Notes under the pieces: generated by a model
What the model saw: only the letters and a program-made list of their open reading frames with translations
The model's database searches: none
Told to the model about the DNA's origin: nothing
Shown: positions 11,447 through 20,793 of the stretch, one piece after another
How the letters are laid out: each line of letters starts with the position of its first letter
Position numbering within the stretch: position 1 is the first letter of the stretch
Source of the DNA: Mycolicibacterium goodii
Lineage (GTDB): Bacteria > Actinomycetota > Actinomycetes > Mycobacteriales > Mycobacteriaceae
DNA: 64,000 nucleotides
NCBI RefSeq assembly: GCF_022370755.2
Contig: NZ_CP092364.2
Coordinates: 806,001 to 870,000, forward strand
Direction: 5' to 3'
Made by a program: the position numbers and the translations under genes

Positions 11447-12853
11447 ATGCTGCTGGCCTCACTGAATCCCGCAGCGGTAGCCGCCGGAGCTGATATCGCT
11501 GACGCGGTCCGCATCGACGGCGCCGTCCTCAGTCGTGGTGACCTGGTGGGCGGCGCGACCTCGGTCGCCGAGCGCGTCGCCGTCGCACAGCGGGTCGCTG
11601 TCCTCGCCAAACCGACCGCCACCACGGTGCTCGCGGTCACCGGATGCCTCATCGCGGGCGTCACCGTCGTCCCGGTGCCCGCGGACGTCGGCGCGGCCGA
11701 GAGACGTCACATACTCACCGACTCCGGTGCGCAGGCCTGGCTGGGCGAGCATCCCGATGAGTCCGAAGGGTTGCCGCACATCCCGGTGCGGCTGCATGCC
11801 CGGTCGTGGCACCGCTACGCCGAGCCCGCCCCGGAATCGACCGCGATCATCATGTACACCTCGGGAACGACCGGCTTGCCCAAGGGCGTGCCCATCACCC
11901 GCAAGGCCATCGCCGCCGACATCGACGCACTGGCCAAGGCATGGGAGTGGACGGCGGAAGACACTCTGGTACACGGACTTCCGCTATTCCACGTCCACGG
12001 CCTGGTCCTCGGCCTGATCGGTTCGCTGCGGATCGGAAACCGCTTCGTGCACACCGGCAAGCCCACGCCCGAGCGTTACGCAGAAGCCAAGGGCACGCTG
12101 TACTTCGGGGTGCCGACGGTGTGGTCACGCGTGGTCAACAACGTCGATGCCGCGATGGCGCTGTCCTCGGCGCGGTTGCTGGTCTCGGGCAGCGCCCCGC
12201 TGCCGGTTCCGGTGTTCGAGCAGCTCACCGAGCTCACCGGCAAGCCGCCGGTGGAACGCTACGGCAGCACCGAATCCCTGATCACCATCAGCACTTTGGT
12301 GAACGGTGAACGCAGGCCGGGGTGGGTCGGTGTCCCGGTGGAGGGCGTGCAGACGCGCCTGGTGGACGAGAACGGTGTCGAGGTCCCGCACGACGGCGAG
12401 ACCATCGGACGCCTCCAGATCAAGGGCCCGACGGTGTTCGAGGGCTACCTCAACCGGCCGGAGGCCACCGCTGAGGCCTTCGACGACGACGGTTGGTTCC
12501 GCACCGGTGATGTCGCGGTGATCGACGCCGGTGGCATGCACCGAATCGTCGGCCGCGAATCGGTCGACCTCATCAAATCCGGCGGATACCGCATCGGTGC
12601 CGGCGAGATCGAAACCGTGCTGCTCGGTCACCCCGGGGTCAAAGAGGCTGCGGTCGTCGGAGTTCCCGACGACGACCTCGGACAGCGCATCGTCGCGTTC
12701 GTGGTGGGTGACGCCGAGCCCGCGACACTCGTCGAGTTCGTGGCACAACAGCTTTCGGTGCACAAGCGGCCCCGGGAGGTGCGCATCGTGGACAGCCTGC
12801 CCCGCAACGCCATGGGGAAGGTCCTGAAAAAGGAGCTGGCGCAGTGGGGTTGA
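11447..12853 (+). CDS. fadD36: Acyl-CoA synthetase FadD36-like
   Basis: A 468-residue ANL-superfamily adenylate-forming enzyme. It activates a carboxylic acid with ATP and joins it to CoA. Signature P-loop IIMYTSGTTGLPKGVPITRKA, then YGSTESLIT, the hinge WFRTGDVAVIDAGG and the catalytic Lys region PRNAMGKVLKKEL at the end. Length, sequence and its place ahead of the dap genes match mycobacterial FadD36 (about 470 residues), which belongs to the short/malonyl-CoA synthetase-like branch. The substrate is not proven. The VOC gene starts inside its last codons. Confidence 0.85.
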   Translation: MLLASLNPAAVAAGADIADAVRIDGAVLSRGDLVGGATSVAERVAVAQRVAVLAKPTATTVLAVTGCLIAGVTVVPVPADVGAAERRHILTDSGAQAWLGEHPDESEGLPHIPVRLHARSWHRYAEPAPESTAIIMYTSGTTGLPKGVPITRKAIAADIDALAKAWEWTAEDTLVHGLPLFHVHGLVLGLIGSLRIGNRFVHTGKPTPERYAEAKGTLYFGVPTVWSRVVNNVDAAMALSSARLLVSGSAPLPVPVFEQLTELTGKPPVERYGSTESLITISTLVNGERRPGWVGVPVEGVQTRLVDENGVEVPHDGETIGRLQIKGPTVFEGYLNRPEATAEAFDDDGWFRTGDVAVIDAGGMHRIVGRESVDLIKSGGYRIGAGEIETVLLGHPGVKEAAVVGVPDDDLGQRIVAFVVGDAEPATLVEFVAQQLSVHKRPREVRIVDSLPRNAMGKVLKKELAQWG

Positions 12854-13197
12854 GGTTCTCGGAGTTGTGCATCGACGCCCATGACCCCGAGTCGCTGGGG
12901 GAGTGGTGGTCACAAGCACTGGGCTGGCCCAAGCACACCGACTCCGACGGGGACGTGGTGCTGACACCACCTGCGGGTCATGGACCCGTTTGGCTTTTCC
13001 TCGCCGTGCCCGACGACAAGGTGGTCAAGAACCGCCTTCATGTCGACTTCACTCCCGACGATCAGCGGGCCGAGGTCGACCGGCTGATCGGTCTGGGGGC
13101 GCGGCGCATCGACATCGGGCAGGGCGAACAGAGTTGGGTCGTGCTCGCCGACCCGGAAGGCAACGAATTCTGCGTGCTGGCGTCGGCTGATCCGTGA
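12844..13197 (+). CDS. VOC (glyoxalase-like) domain protein
   Basis: A 117-residue single VOC-fold protein of the 'glyoxalase-like domain' subgroup: LRFSELCIDAHDPESLGEWW at the start, FLAVPDDKVVKNRLHVDFTPDD mid-way and WVVLADPEGNEFCVL near the end. Members dimerise and often bind a metal or an antibiotic/aromatic ligand. Start is GTG 12844, overlapping the last 10 bases of fadD36 with the RBS AAGGAG inside that gene, so translation is coupled. Function unknown. Confidence 0.82.
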   Translation: MGLRFSELCIDAHDPESLGEWWSQALGWPKHTDSDGDVVLTPPAGHGPVWLFLAVPDDKVVKNRLHVDFTPDDQRAEVDRLIGLGARRIDIGQGEQSWVVLADPEGNEFCVLASADP

Positions 13198-13203
13198 TCA
13201 CAG

Positions 13204-13225
13204 ATGGCGCCGTCAGAGGCGCCAT
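13204..13225. terminator. Hairpin between convergent VOC and DUF202 genes
   Basis: ATGGCGCC (13204-13211) and GGCGCCAT (13218-13225) form a perfect 8-bp stem with a 6-base loop just after the VOC stop codon; it overlaps the 3' end of the opposing DUF202 gene. No U-tract follows, common for mycobacterial terminators. Confidence 0.5.
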
Positions 13226-13611
13226 GCGACGGCGACGAGCGCGATGAGCCCGAGGATCGCAATCAAGCCGGCCATGACTCCCGCCAGGGAGTACGGCAAA
13301 TCCGGGTTCTGCGCACGCAATGTCCGGCTCTCCTGACGATGCTGGATCCACGCCAGGATCAGTGAGGTCAGGCCGATACAGATCATCACCATGCCGACGA
13401 TCCACGGGCTGAGCACCGGTCGGTGATGAAGTTCGGTGGCCTGGTACTGGAAGAACTTGAAAATGGTGAATCCGAATGCGATCAGCGACGTGCTGGTCCT
13501 GATCCAGGCCATCGTCGTGCGCTCGAGTGCCAGGCGTGTGCGCTCGACCGCCAGCCGCGTCGAGGTGTCAAGCGGCTGATCCGTCACGTCTGTCGGCCCC
13601 GGCGGCGGCAT
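13213..13611 (-). CDS. DUF202 family membrane protein
   Basis: A 132-residue integral membrane protein with three hydrophobic spans, about residues 43-60, 75-93 and 110-130. The DUF202 (YidH-like) signature RLALERTTMAWIRTSTSLIAFGF precedes the first span. Function unknown. I use the ATG at 13611 because the family similarity starts soon after; the frame remains open upstream but there the translation loses any family character. Last gene in a minus-strand run with the DUF3761 and haemophore-like genes. Confidence 0.8.
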   Translation of the reverse strand: MPPPGPTDVTDQPLDTSTRLAVERTRLALERTTMAWIRTSTSLIAFGFTIFKFFQYQATELHHRPVLSPWIVGMVMICIGLTSLILAWIQHRQESRTLRAQNPDLPYSLAGVMAGLIAILGLIALVAVAWRL

Positions 13612-13639
13612 GCTTCGGTCGTCGCGGGGTCCGATCCGG

Positions 13640-13969
13640 TCAGTTGCAGCCCCCGGCGTGCACCCACCGGCCGTTGTATCCGATGCAACCACTGACGTTG
13701 GCACCCGGCGGTGGCGGGGGCGGTGGGGGCGGGTCCTCGGGCAGCGGGGCGTAGTAGGCGGGCGGCGGAACGTAGGGCGCCACGGCGTCGGCGATGTTGA
13801 CACAGCCGCCGACCGAGATGCGCCTGCCCGCACTCGCGCAGACGTCAGCGTGGGCTGTGCCGGTGGGCGCGACCAGGATTATCGCGCCGGGCAGCGCGGT
13901 GAATGCCAACGCGGCGACGGCCGCACGGGCCGCGTGCACCCGCAACGACCGTGATGATGACCTGAACAT
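13640..13969 (-). CDS. Secreted DUF3761-like small protein with proline-rich hinge
   Basis: A 109-residue exported protein: arginine-rich start (MFRSSSRSLRVHAARA), a hydrophobic core AAVAALAFTALPGAIILVA and a likely signal peptidase site after THAHA-type residues (GTAHADV). The mature part has two Cys-containing blocks, ADVCASAGRRISVGGCVN and ANVSGCIGYNGRWVHAGGC, separated by a run of nine prolines. The Cys spacing suggests two disulphides in the cell wall. The last block resembles DUF3761 proteins. Lies 14 bases after the haemophore-like gene, so probably one operon. Confidence 0.72.
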   Translation of the reverse strand: MFRSSSRSLRVHAARAAVAALAFTALPGAIILVAPTGTAHADVCASAGRRISVGGCVNIADAVAPYVPPPAYYAPLPEDPPPPPPPPPGANVSGCIGYNGRWVHAGGCN

Positions 13970-13983
13970 CGTTGTCCTTGACG

Positions 13984-14355
13984 TTAACTCGGCGGAGTGA
14001 TGCCGCAACGGTTGCGGAAGTCCACGAGGGGTTGGCGGATCCCGGCGAGCTCAGCGTGGGCCTGTGGGTTGGCATCGAAGTAGGTGCGGACGGCTTCGGA
14101 CGCCTCATCGTGCGGACGGCCACGCAGGTTCGTGTAGAAATCGTTGACGTCGGGATGGGTGAACAGATAAGCCGACGTCGCGGCCGCGACGCCCGCCGCG
14201 ATGCCGGCGAGGTCGGCGGCCGTGCAGTTCGGCGGACGCGGCGGGGGCTCGGCTGTCGCGGCCACCGATCCGAAGAGGCCGGTCACCATGGCGGCCGCGC
14301 AAGCTGCCCCAGCCGCCGAGAGCACCCGCCGCGTGATGCGTGAAGTAAGGGCCAC
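13984..14355 (-). CDS. Haemophore-like exported protein
   Basis: A 123-residue secreted protein: signal peptide (TSRITRRVLSAAGAACAAAMVTG then SVAATAEPPP) followed by a four-helix domain with NCTAADLAGIAAGVAAATSAYLFTHPDVNDFYTNLRG and a closing FRNRCGITPPS; the two cysteines would form one disulphide. This is the pattern of the mycobacterial haem-binding haemophore family (Rv0203-like). The conserved tyrosines and the HPDVN motif are present. GTG 14355 is used because GAGGAG lies 8 bases upstream. Haem binding itself is inferred from family. Confidence 0.75.
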   Translation of the reverse strand: MALTSRITRRVLSAAGAACAAAMVTGLFGSVAATAEPPPRPPNCTAADLAGIAAGVAAATSAYLFTHPDVNDFYTNLRGRPHDEASEAVRTYFDANPQAHAELAGIRQPLVDFRNRCGITPPS

Positions 14356-14524
14356 GGGCAACTCCTCTCGGCGACGCGGACAACGGCCGATTGCGTTGCC
14401 GGTTCGCGGAACTGTAGCAGGCAACGACAGGCGTCATGTGCTAAAACACCGTGTAGGTCGGACCGGTGTGGCCATACTCGACCTGCGTTTCGCTGGCCGA
14501 TTCGGTGACACAAAGGGGGCCGTC

Positions 14525-16864
14525 ATGTCCGAAGGTTCGGGAGCTCACGTAATCGCGCCGCGGTTACCGAACGGAGGGGTACTTCCGTTCCCGCCGGTGC
14601 CGTCAGGCAGCGTCGCGGGCCCGACGTTGCAGGAATCGACCTACCGGCCCCGTGTGGTTCCGAAGCGTCTGCACGACGACTCGCCGAATATCGTCATCGT
14701 GCTCATCGACGACGCCGGGCCCGGGTTGCCGTCGACTTTCGGCGGTGAGGTGACGACCTCCACACTGGACCGGATGTGTGCTGAAGGCGTGTCGTACAAC
14801 CGTTTTCACACCACCGCGATGTGCTCACCGACCCGGGCGTCGCTGTTGACGGGGCGCAACCACCACGAGATCGGCAACGGCCAGATCGCCGAGCTGGCGA
14901 ACGACTGGGATGGTTACGCGGGCAAGATCCCGCGTTCGGCCGCCACGGTCGCCGAGGTGCTCAAGCAGTACGGATATGCGACGTCGGCGTTCGGCAAATG
15001 GCACAACACCCCGGCCGAGGAGACCACCGCGGCAGGGCCGTTCGACAACTGGCCAACCGGCCTCGGGTTCGAGTACTTCTACGGCTTCCTCGCCGGTGAG
15101 GCCTCGCAATACGAGCCCCATCTGGTGCGGAACACCACGGTGGTCTCCCCGCCGAGGACACCGGAGGAGGGCTATCACCTGTCGGAAGATCTGGCCGATG
15201 ACGCCATCGGGTGGTTGCGGCGGCACAAGGCCTTCAATGCCGACAAACCGTTCTTCATGTACTGGGCCAGCGGCTGCCTGCACGGCCCGCACCACATCAT
15301 GAAGGAATGGGCCGACAAGTACGCCGGGAAGTTCGACGACGGGTGGGATGCCTACCGGCAGCGCGTGTTCGAACGCGCCAAGGCCAAGGGCTGGATCCCG
15401 CAGGACTGCGAACTGACCGAACGAGATCCACAACTGGCGGCGTGGGACGACATCCCCGACGACGAGAAACCCTTCCAGCGCCGGTTGATGGAGGTCGCCG
15501 CCGGGTACGCCGAGCACGTCGACGTGCAGGTAGGCCGGATCGCCGATGAGCTCGACTCGCTGGGCTACGCCGACAACACCCTGTTCTTCTACATCTGGGG
15601 AGACAACGGGTCCTCCGGCGAAGGCCAGAACGGCACGATCGCCGAACTTCTGGCGCAGAACGGGATACCCACCACCGTGCGGCAGCACATCGATGCCCTC
15701 GACGCGCTGGGCGGCCTTGATGTGCTCGGCTCGCCACTGGTGGACAACCAGTACCACGCGGCGTGGGCGTGGGCGGGCAGCACACCATACAAGGGTATGA
15801 AGCTGCTGGCGTCGCACCTCGGTGGCACGCGCAATCCGATGGCCGTGCGTTGGCCCGCCAAGGTCGCGGCCGACGCAACGCCGCGCGACGTGTTCCTGCA
15901 CTGCAACGACGTCGTGCCCACCATCTACGAGATCGTGGGCATCGAACCGCCGCGGGTGGTCAACGGTGAGCCTCAGATGGCCCTTGCGGGAGCCAGTTTC
16001 GCCCGTACCCTCGTCGACCGAAATGCGCTGGGCGGCAAGAAGACCCAGTACTTCGAGATCATGGGCAGCAGGGCGATCTACCACGACGGCTGGATGGCGT
16101 GCGCGCGGGGGCCGAGACTGCCGTGGGTGCCGGGGCAGCCCGAGGGTATCGCCACCTGGTCGCCGGACAACGACATCTGGGAGCTCTACCACCTCGACGA
16201 GGATTGGTCGCAAGCCAACGACCTGGCCGAGCAGATGCCCGAGAAACTCGCCCGGATGCAGGAGCTGTTCATCGTCGAGGCGGCCCGCAACGCGGTACTG
16301 CCTGTGGGCGGTGGGTTGTGGGTGCCGATCTATCACCCGGAGTTGCGGATCGCGCCGCCGTACCGGGAATGGGAGTTCTCCGGCGACACCGTGCGCATGC
16401 CCGAATTCTGTGCGCCTGCGCTGGGCAACAAGAACAACGTCGTCACCATCGACGTCGATGTCCCCGCCGATGCGAACGGTGTGTTGTATGCACTCGGCGC
16501 GGCGGCGGGCGGCCTGACGGTCTATCTCGACGACGGCTATCTCTGCTACGAGTACAACTTGTTCATCCTGTTGCGCACCAAGATCCGCTCGGCGGACAAG
16601 GTTCCGGCGGGACGGACCAAGATCACGGTGACCACCCGGTACGCGGAACCCCGCCCAGCCGGACCCCTCGACATCACGGTGGCCCGTGACGGGGTGACCA
16701 TTGCCGACGGCCGGGTTCCGATCAGTGCACCGCTGTTGTTCACGGCCAACGACTGCCTGGACATCGGCACCTGCCTCGGCTCACCGGTGTCCCTCGACTA
16801 CCGCGAACGGGCACCGTTCCCCTTCGAGGGGCGCATCCATCGAGTCCACGTCGCCTATACGTAG
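14525..16864 (+). CDS. Arylsulfatase (type I sulfatase)
   Basis: A 779-residue alkaline-phosphatase-superfamily sulfatase that hydrolyses sulfate esters. The metal site begins NIVIVLIDDAGPG. The formylglycine motif is CSPTRASLLTGR with Cys at residue 100, which must be converted by a formylglycine-generating enzyme not in this window. Further metal/active-site segments are FGKWHNT, HGPHH and WGDNGSSGEGQ. The C-terminal 150 residues form a beta-rich domain. Length equals the large mycobacterial AtsA/AtsB/AtsD type. No signal peptide, so cytoplasmic. ATG 14525 follows AAAGGGGG; upstream in-frame sequence is antisense to the haemophore gene. Confidence 0.9.
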   Translation: MSEGSGAHVIAPRLPNGGVLPFPPVPSGSVAGPTLQESTYRPRVVPKRLHDDSPNIVIVLIDDAGPGLPSTFGGEVTTSTLDRMCAEGVSYNRFHTTAMCSPTRASLLTGRNHHEIGNGQIAELANDWDGYAGKIPRSAATVAEVLKQYGYATSAFGKWHNTPAEETTAAGPFDNWPTGLGFEYFYGFLAGEASQYEPHLVRNTTVVSPPRTPEEGYHLSEDLADDAIGWLRRHKAFNADKPFFMYWASGCLHGPHHIMKEWADKYAGKFDDGWDAYRQRVFERAKAKGWIPQDCELTERDPQLAAWDDIPDDEKPFQRRLMEVAAGYAEHVDVQVGRIADELDSLGYADNTLFFYIWGDNGSSGEGQNGTIAELLAQNGIPTTVRQHIDALDALGGLDVLGSPLVDNQYHAAWAWAGSTPYKGMKLLASHLGGTRNPMAVRWPAKVAADATPRDVFLHCNDVVPTIYEIVGIEPPRVVNGEPQMALAGASFARTLVDRNALGGKKTQYFEIMGSRAIYHDGWMACARGPRLPWVPGQPEGIATWSPDNDIWELYHLDEDWSQANDLAEQMPEKLARMQELFIVEAARNAVLPVGGGLWVPIYHPELRIAPPYREWEFSGDTVRMPEFCAPALGNKNNVVTIDVDVPADANGVLYALGAAAGGLTVYLDDGYLCYEYNLFILLRTKIRSADKVPAGRTKITVTTRYAEPRPAGPLDITVARDGVTIADGRVPISAPLLFTANDCLDIGTCLGSPVSLDYRERAPFPFEGRIHRVHVAYT

Positions 16865-16998
16865 GGGCGGTTCAGCACGGGTTCAGCACAGCGGCCTCTA
16901 CCCCTCCGCGCGGTTTCACGCCACACTGGATGGGCGACATCCCGAGTACACGCCGGCTGTGATGACGCCCGGCACCGTCACCGGAAGGTGGGGACGCG

Positions 16999-17838
16999 AT
17001 GACTTCTTTGGAGCTGGCCGGTGGTGAGGCGGCAGATTTCAGTGCCGGTGAGGTCTACTTCGTCGGCAACGCCACCACGGTGATCCGCTTCGGTGGACTG
17101 ACGATCCTGACCGATCCGGCTTTCCTCCACAGAGGCGAGCATGTGTATCTGGGGCACGGTATCTGGGCTCGGAGGGAAGTGGAACCGGCCTGCCAGATCG
17201 CGGACCTGCCACCGATCGACCTGGTGGTCTTGTCGCACTACCACGGTGACCATTTCGACGACGTCGCCGCGCAGCAATTGGACAAGAACCTGCCCATCGT
17301 CTCCACTGCCGACGCGGTGGACAAGCTCAAGGCCCTCGGCTTCGAGCGGGGGCATGCGCTTGCCACCTGGGAGTCGCTTGAGGTCCACAAAGGCGACGCG
17401 ACACTGACCATCACCGCGATGCCCGCCAAGCACGCAACCGACGATGCCGTCGATGCGATGCTCATGCCCGTCAACGGGCATCTCTTGGACTTCAGCCGCA
17501 ATGGCGAGCAGTTGTACCGGCTCTACATCACCGGGGACACGATGCTCGTCGACGACCTCCACGACATCCCGCGTCGCTACCCGGCGATCGACCTGGGTCT
17601 GATCCATACAGGTGGTACGACTTTCCTGGTCACCGTTGTCACGATGACGGGCGAACAGGGCGTACGCGCTGTCGAGATCACCAAGCCGCGCGTCGCCATC
17701 CCGATTCACTACAACGACTTCTCGGTCTTCCTCTCGGGCCTCGACGACTTCCAGAAGGCCGCCCAGAACACGAGCGCGAGTACGGAATTCGTGTACCTGG
17801 CGCACGGCGACACCTACACGTTCGAACCCAGGGCGTGA
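16999..17838 (+). CDS. MBL-fold metal-dependent hydrolase
   Basis: A 279-residue metallo-beta-lactamase-fold protein of the UlaG/L-ascorbate lactonase-like subgroup. The metal motif HYHGDHFDD (HxHxDH) is at about residues 77-85, with further ligands expected at the MPAKHAT His, the TGDTM Asp and the IPIHYND His. Substrate unknown; this branch includes lactonases, phosphodiesterases and N-acyl-lipid hydrolases. The next gene starts within its last four bases (GTGA), so the two hydrolases are translated together. Confidence 0.83.
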   Translation: MTSLELAGGEAADFSAGEVYFVGNATTVIRFGGLTILTDPAFLHRGEHVYLGHGIWARREVEPACQIADLPPIDLVVLSHYHGDHFDDVAAQQLDKNLPIVSTADAVDKLKALGFERGHALATWESLEVHKGDATLTITAMPAKHATDDAVDAMLMPVNGHLLDFSRNGEQLYRLYITGDTMLVDDLHDIPRRYPAIDLGLIHTGGTTFLVTVVTMTGEQGVRAVEITKPRVAIPIHYNDFSVFLSGLDDFQKAAQNTSASTEFVYLAHGDTYTFEPRA

Positions 17839-18500
17839 ACATCGTCCTGGTGCACGGCGCTTTCGTGGACGGATCGACCTGGCGTGCCGTGTACGACCTT
17901 CTGTTGGCGGACGGCTATGGCGTTGCCGTGGTGCAGACGCCGAACCTGTCGCTGGCCGGTGATGTGGCAGCGACGCGTCGCGTTCTCGACGTGGCGGACG
18001 GGCCGGTCGTCTTGGTGGGGCATTCCTACGGTGGCGCGGTCATCACCGAGGCCGGTAACCACGACAGTGTGACGGCGTTGGTCTATCTGGCGGCATTCGT
18101 GCCGGACGAGGGGGAGTCGGTGGAGTCGCTCGGTGGCCATCCCGGCGTGTCGGGCTCGCCGATCGTGCCGTTCGCCGCGGGGTTCCTGGTGCAGGACCGA
18201 GCGAAGTTCCACGACTCTTTCGGTGCGGACCTGCCCGCCGCCGACGCGGCGTTCCTTGCCGATTCGCAGGTCCCTTGGTCGACGGAAGCCATGACGGCGA
18301 CGGTGACCGATCCTGCCTGGCGACGTAAGCCGAGTTGGTACCTGATCGCCACCGAGGACCGTATGATTCCGCCGGCCGCACAACGCGCGATGGCGCAGCG
18401 GGCCGGCGCCACCACGATCGAGGTGGCCGCAAGCCATGCCGTCTACATGTCCCAGCCGCACGCCGTTGCGGCCGCTGTTCGGCAGGCTGTTCACGTCTGA
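17835..18500 (+). CDS. Alpha/beta hydrolase
   Basis: A 221-residue alpha/beta hydrolase. N-terminal strand with oxyanion motif LVHGAFVDGSTW, nucleophile elbow GHSYGGA (Ser64), acidic residue in ATEDRMIPP, and late catalytic His in AASHAVYMSQP. This compact form resembles hydrolases annotated as 'alpha/beta hydrolase, salicylate esterase/EstB-like'. Start is GTG 17835 overlapping the MBL gene stop. It ends 10 bases inside the convergent membrane protein gene. Substrate unknown. Confidence 0.83.
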   Translation: MNIVLVHGAFVDGSTWRAVYDLLLADGYGVAVVQTPNLSLAGDVAATRRVLDVADGPVVLVGHSYGGAVITEAGNHDSVTALVYLAAFVPDEGESVESLGGHPGVSGSPIVPFAAGFLVQDRAKFHDSFGADLPAADAAFLADSQVPWSTEAMTATVTDPAWRRKPSWYLIATEDRMIPPAAQRAMAQRAGATTIEVAASHAVYMSQPHAVAAAVRQAVHV

Positions 18501-18889
18501 CCGTCGGCCGTGGCCTTCATGAGCACTGCCAGGACGATGGCGACGAGGAGCAGCGCCGGCACGTCTCCCCACAGATGCCCCATGTGGTGGCCGCCGAATG
18601 ACTGCACCGCCATGATCGCGGCGTGGACGACGCTGGACCACACCGCGAACCAGATGAGGCTGCGGTGGGCTTGCGGGCGCCGCGCGGCGTTGAGGAGAAA
18701 CACTCCGAGCGTCGCGTACAGGCCGACGATCATCATGAAGTAGTTCGATTCATGCGGTGGCCCGGAATGCCATGCCCATCCGGACGGCCAGACGACGGCC
18801 AGTGGGTAGAGGAGGATCATCGCGACGCCGACGGCGACGAGCGCGATCTGGAGGAGTTTGTCGCGGGCCGACGATCCGATTGCGGTCAT
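18491..18889 (-). CDS. Small four-span membrane protein (DUF6632-like)
   Basis: A 132-residue integral membrane protein with four hydrophobic segments: LLQIALVAVGVAMILLYPLA, YFMMIVGLYATLGVFLLNAA, SLIWFAVWSSVVHAAIMAV and PALLLVAIVLAVLM. A histidine-rich loop SFGGHHMGHLWGD lies between spans three and four. I chose ATG 18889 (MTAIGSSARDKLLQ); an upstream in-frame start at 18928 adds 13 residues without features. Function not recognised. Confidence 0.7.
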   Translation of the reverse strand: MTAIGSSARDKLLQIALVAVGVAMILLYPLAVVWPSGWAWHSGPPHESNYFMMIVGLYATLGVFLLNAARRPQAHRSLIWFAVWSSVVHAAIMAVQSFGGHHMGHLWGDVPALLLVAIVLAVLMKATADGQT

Positions 18890-19094
18890 GGCGCCCTCCG
18901 GGCTCGGGTGGACCCCTTCGCGGAACATATCGCTCGGTGTGGGTCTCCATCGTGGGAATCGTCAACGCGGCCCTTGTACGCCTGGGGTGTGACGTTTCGC
19001 GCGTGGTGGAGGCGGTTGTCCCCAGAGCTGTTTTCGTCCACAGGTTGGCATCGCCGGGTTCTCGGGTGGTGTCGGGGCCGGTAAGTTCGAACCC

Positions 19095-20733
19095 ATGTTC
19101 GATGGGTCGTTGGCCGAGATCGCCGAGCTTGCCGCGCTCGATGACGCCGAACTGCAGACCCACGCCCGCGCATGGGCCCAGGTCGAAGCCGCCGCCTGCG
19201 CCCGCAAGCACGCGGTGATGGCCGAGCTGTTCATCCGCCGCACCCCACACCGACGACGCCGACGAGCGGCGCTGGTGGTTCGTCGACCCCGAAGCCGCCG
19301 TCGGCGCCCAACTCGGCGCCGCCCAGAACATCACCGCCTGGGCGGCGCTGCATCAGGCCCAACGCGGGGTCGCGCTGCGCGACCGGCTGCCCAAGGTCAA
19401 CGAGATCTTCGCCGCCGGGCTGATCAGCGAGCAGCTCGTGCGCAACATCTGCTGGAGCACCATGCTGATGCTCGAGCCCGACAAACTCGCCGCCATCGAT
19501 GCCGAGCTGGCCGCCCAGATCACCGGCTGGGGCCGCCTGACCCAAAAACAGATCGACAACACCATCGACGATCTGATCCTCAAACACGACCCGGGCGCCT
19601 TCGGCCGCGGCCGCGCCAGCCGCCGCAGCCGCTACTTCGACATCGGCTCACCCGGCGACGCCCCCGGCGTGCTGTCGGTCAACGGCCGCCTCGATGCCCC
19701 CGTGGGTGCCGCCTTCGACGCCCTGCTCACCGAGCTGGCCCACGCGGTGTGCCCCGAGGATCCCCGCACCCTCGATCAGCGCCGCCACGACGCGATCAAC
19801 GCCATCCTCACCGGCACCACCCTGGCATGCCGCTGCGAGGACCCCGACTGCGCCCGCGGCCGCGAACACACCCCACGCGGCCACCTCGTCCTCCACGCCA
19901 TCGCGCCCCAATCCACCGTCACCGCCGCCCAGGAGGCCGCCGCTGCGGCCACCGGTGCCCGCGCCCAGTCCGATGATGCACACGCCGAACCCACCGCAAC
20001 CACCCCAGAAGACGCCGAAACCGATTGTGACGCAGAATCTGTGACGGTCACCGAGTGCACCGAGTCCAGCAGCGATACCCCCTCGGCGTTTGCCGCTCCG
20101 GCCGGCGATGCACTCGATCACCTGCCGCCGGCGGTGCTGTTCGGCGGCGGGGTGCTGCCGGCGTACGCGCTGGCCGAGATCATCAACGCCGCCACCGTAC
20201 GGCCGGTGTTCCACCCCGGCGATGCCCCACCCCAGGACCGCTACACCCCGTCACGAGCCCTGGCCGACTACGTGCGCTGCCGCGACCTGATATGCCGGTT
20301 CCCCGGATGTGACAAACCCGCCGACCGCTGCGACATCGACCACACCGTGCCGTATCCAGCGGGCCCGACGCATGCCTCAAACCTGAAGTGTCTGTGCCGC
20401 TTTCATCATCTCCTGAAAACGTTCTGGATCGGCCCCGGCGGCTGGTCGGACCGACAACATCCCGACGGCACCGTCGTGTGGACCTCCCCCTCCGGGCAGC
20501 AGTACACCACCGTGCCCGAAAGCAGCCGACGCTTCTCCATCGCCGAACTGGCCCAACCCACCGGCCAACTGCACCTACCCACCACCGCGGCGCTCAGCGA
20601 CCCCGCACTACGCGGACTCACAATGCCCACACGGCGCCGCACCCGCGCCCACAACACCGCCCGCGCCATCGCCGCCGAACGCAAACTCAACGACGACCTC
20701 GTCGCCGAACACCACAAACCACCACCGTTCTGA
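19095..20733 (+). pseudogene. DUF222/HNH endonuclease (13E12 repeat family), frameshifted
   Basis: A 13E12-type protein interrupted near the N terminus. Frame one (from ATG 19095) reads MFDGSLAEIAELAALDDAEL... to AVMAELFIRRT, then turns to arginine-rich nonsense. Frame two resumes exactly there with TDDADERRWWFVDPEAAVGA and continues unbroken to 20733, giving the DUF222 domain and the C-terminal HNH motif (CRFPGCDKPADRCDIDHTVP with NLKCLCRFHH). Restoring frame needs one C fewer in the CCCC run at 19243-19246. It may be a real inactivating mutation or a sequencing error in a homopolymer. The ATG at 19438 could start a shorter 431-residue product. The family is multi-copy in mycobacteria. Confidence 0.82.
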
Positions 20734-20735
20734 CG

Positions 20736-20750
20736 GCGGTCGCGGACCGC
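20736..20750. terminator. Short hairpin between the HNH gene and dapD
   Basis: GCGGTC / GACCGC with a 3-base loop lies 3 bases after the HNH stop codon, in the gap between two convergent genes. The stem is only 6 bp, so support is moderate. Confidence 0.35.
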
Positions 20751-20793
20751 GGAGCCATCAAAACAGCATCACGTCCCAGTGAACGCGGAAAGC

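Noticed and set aside
14825..16336. 503-codon minus-strand frame antisense to the arylsulfatase
   Set aside because: Composition-driven antisense frame; the sulfatase frame has the catalytic and metal motifs.
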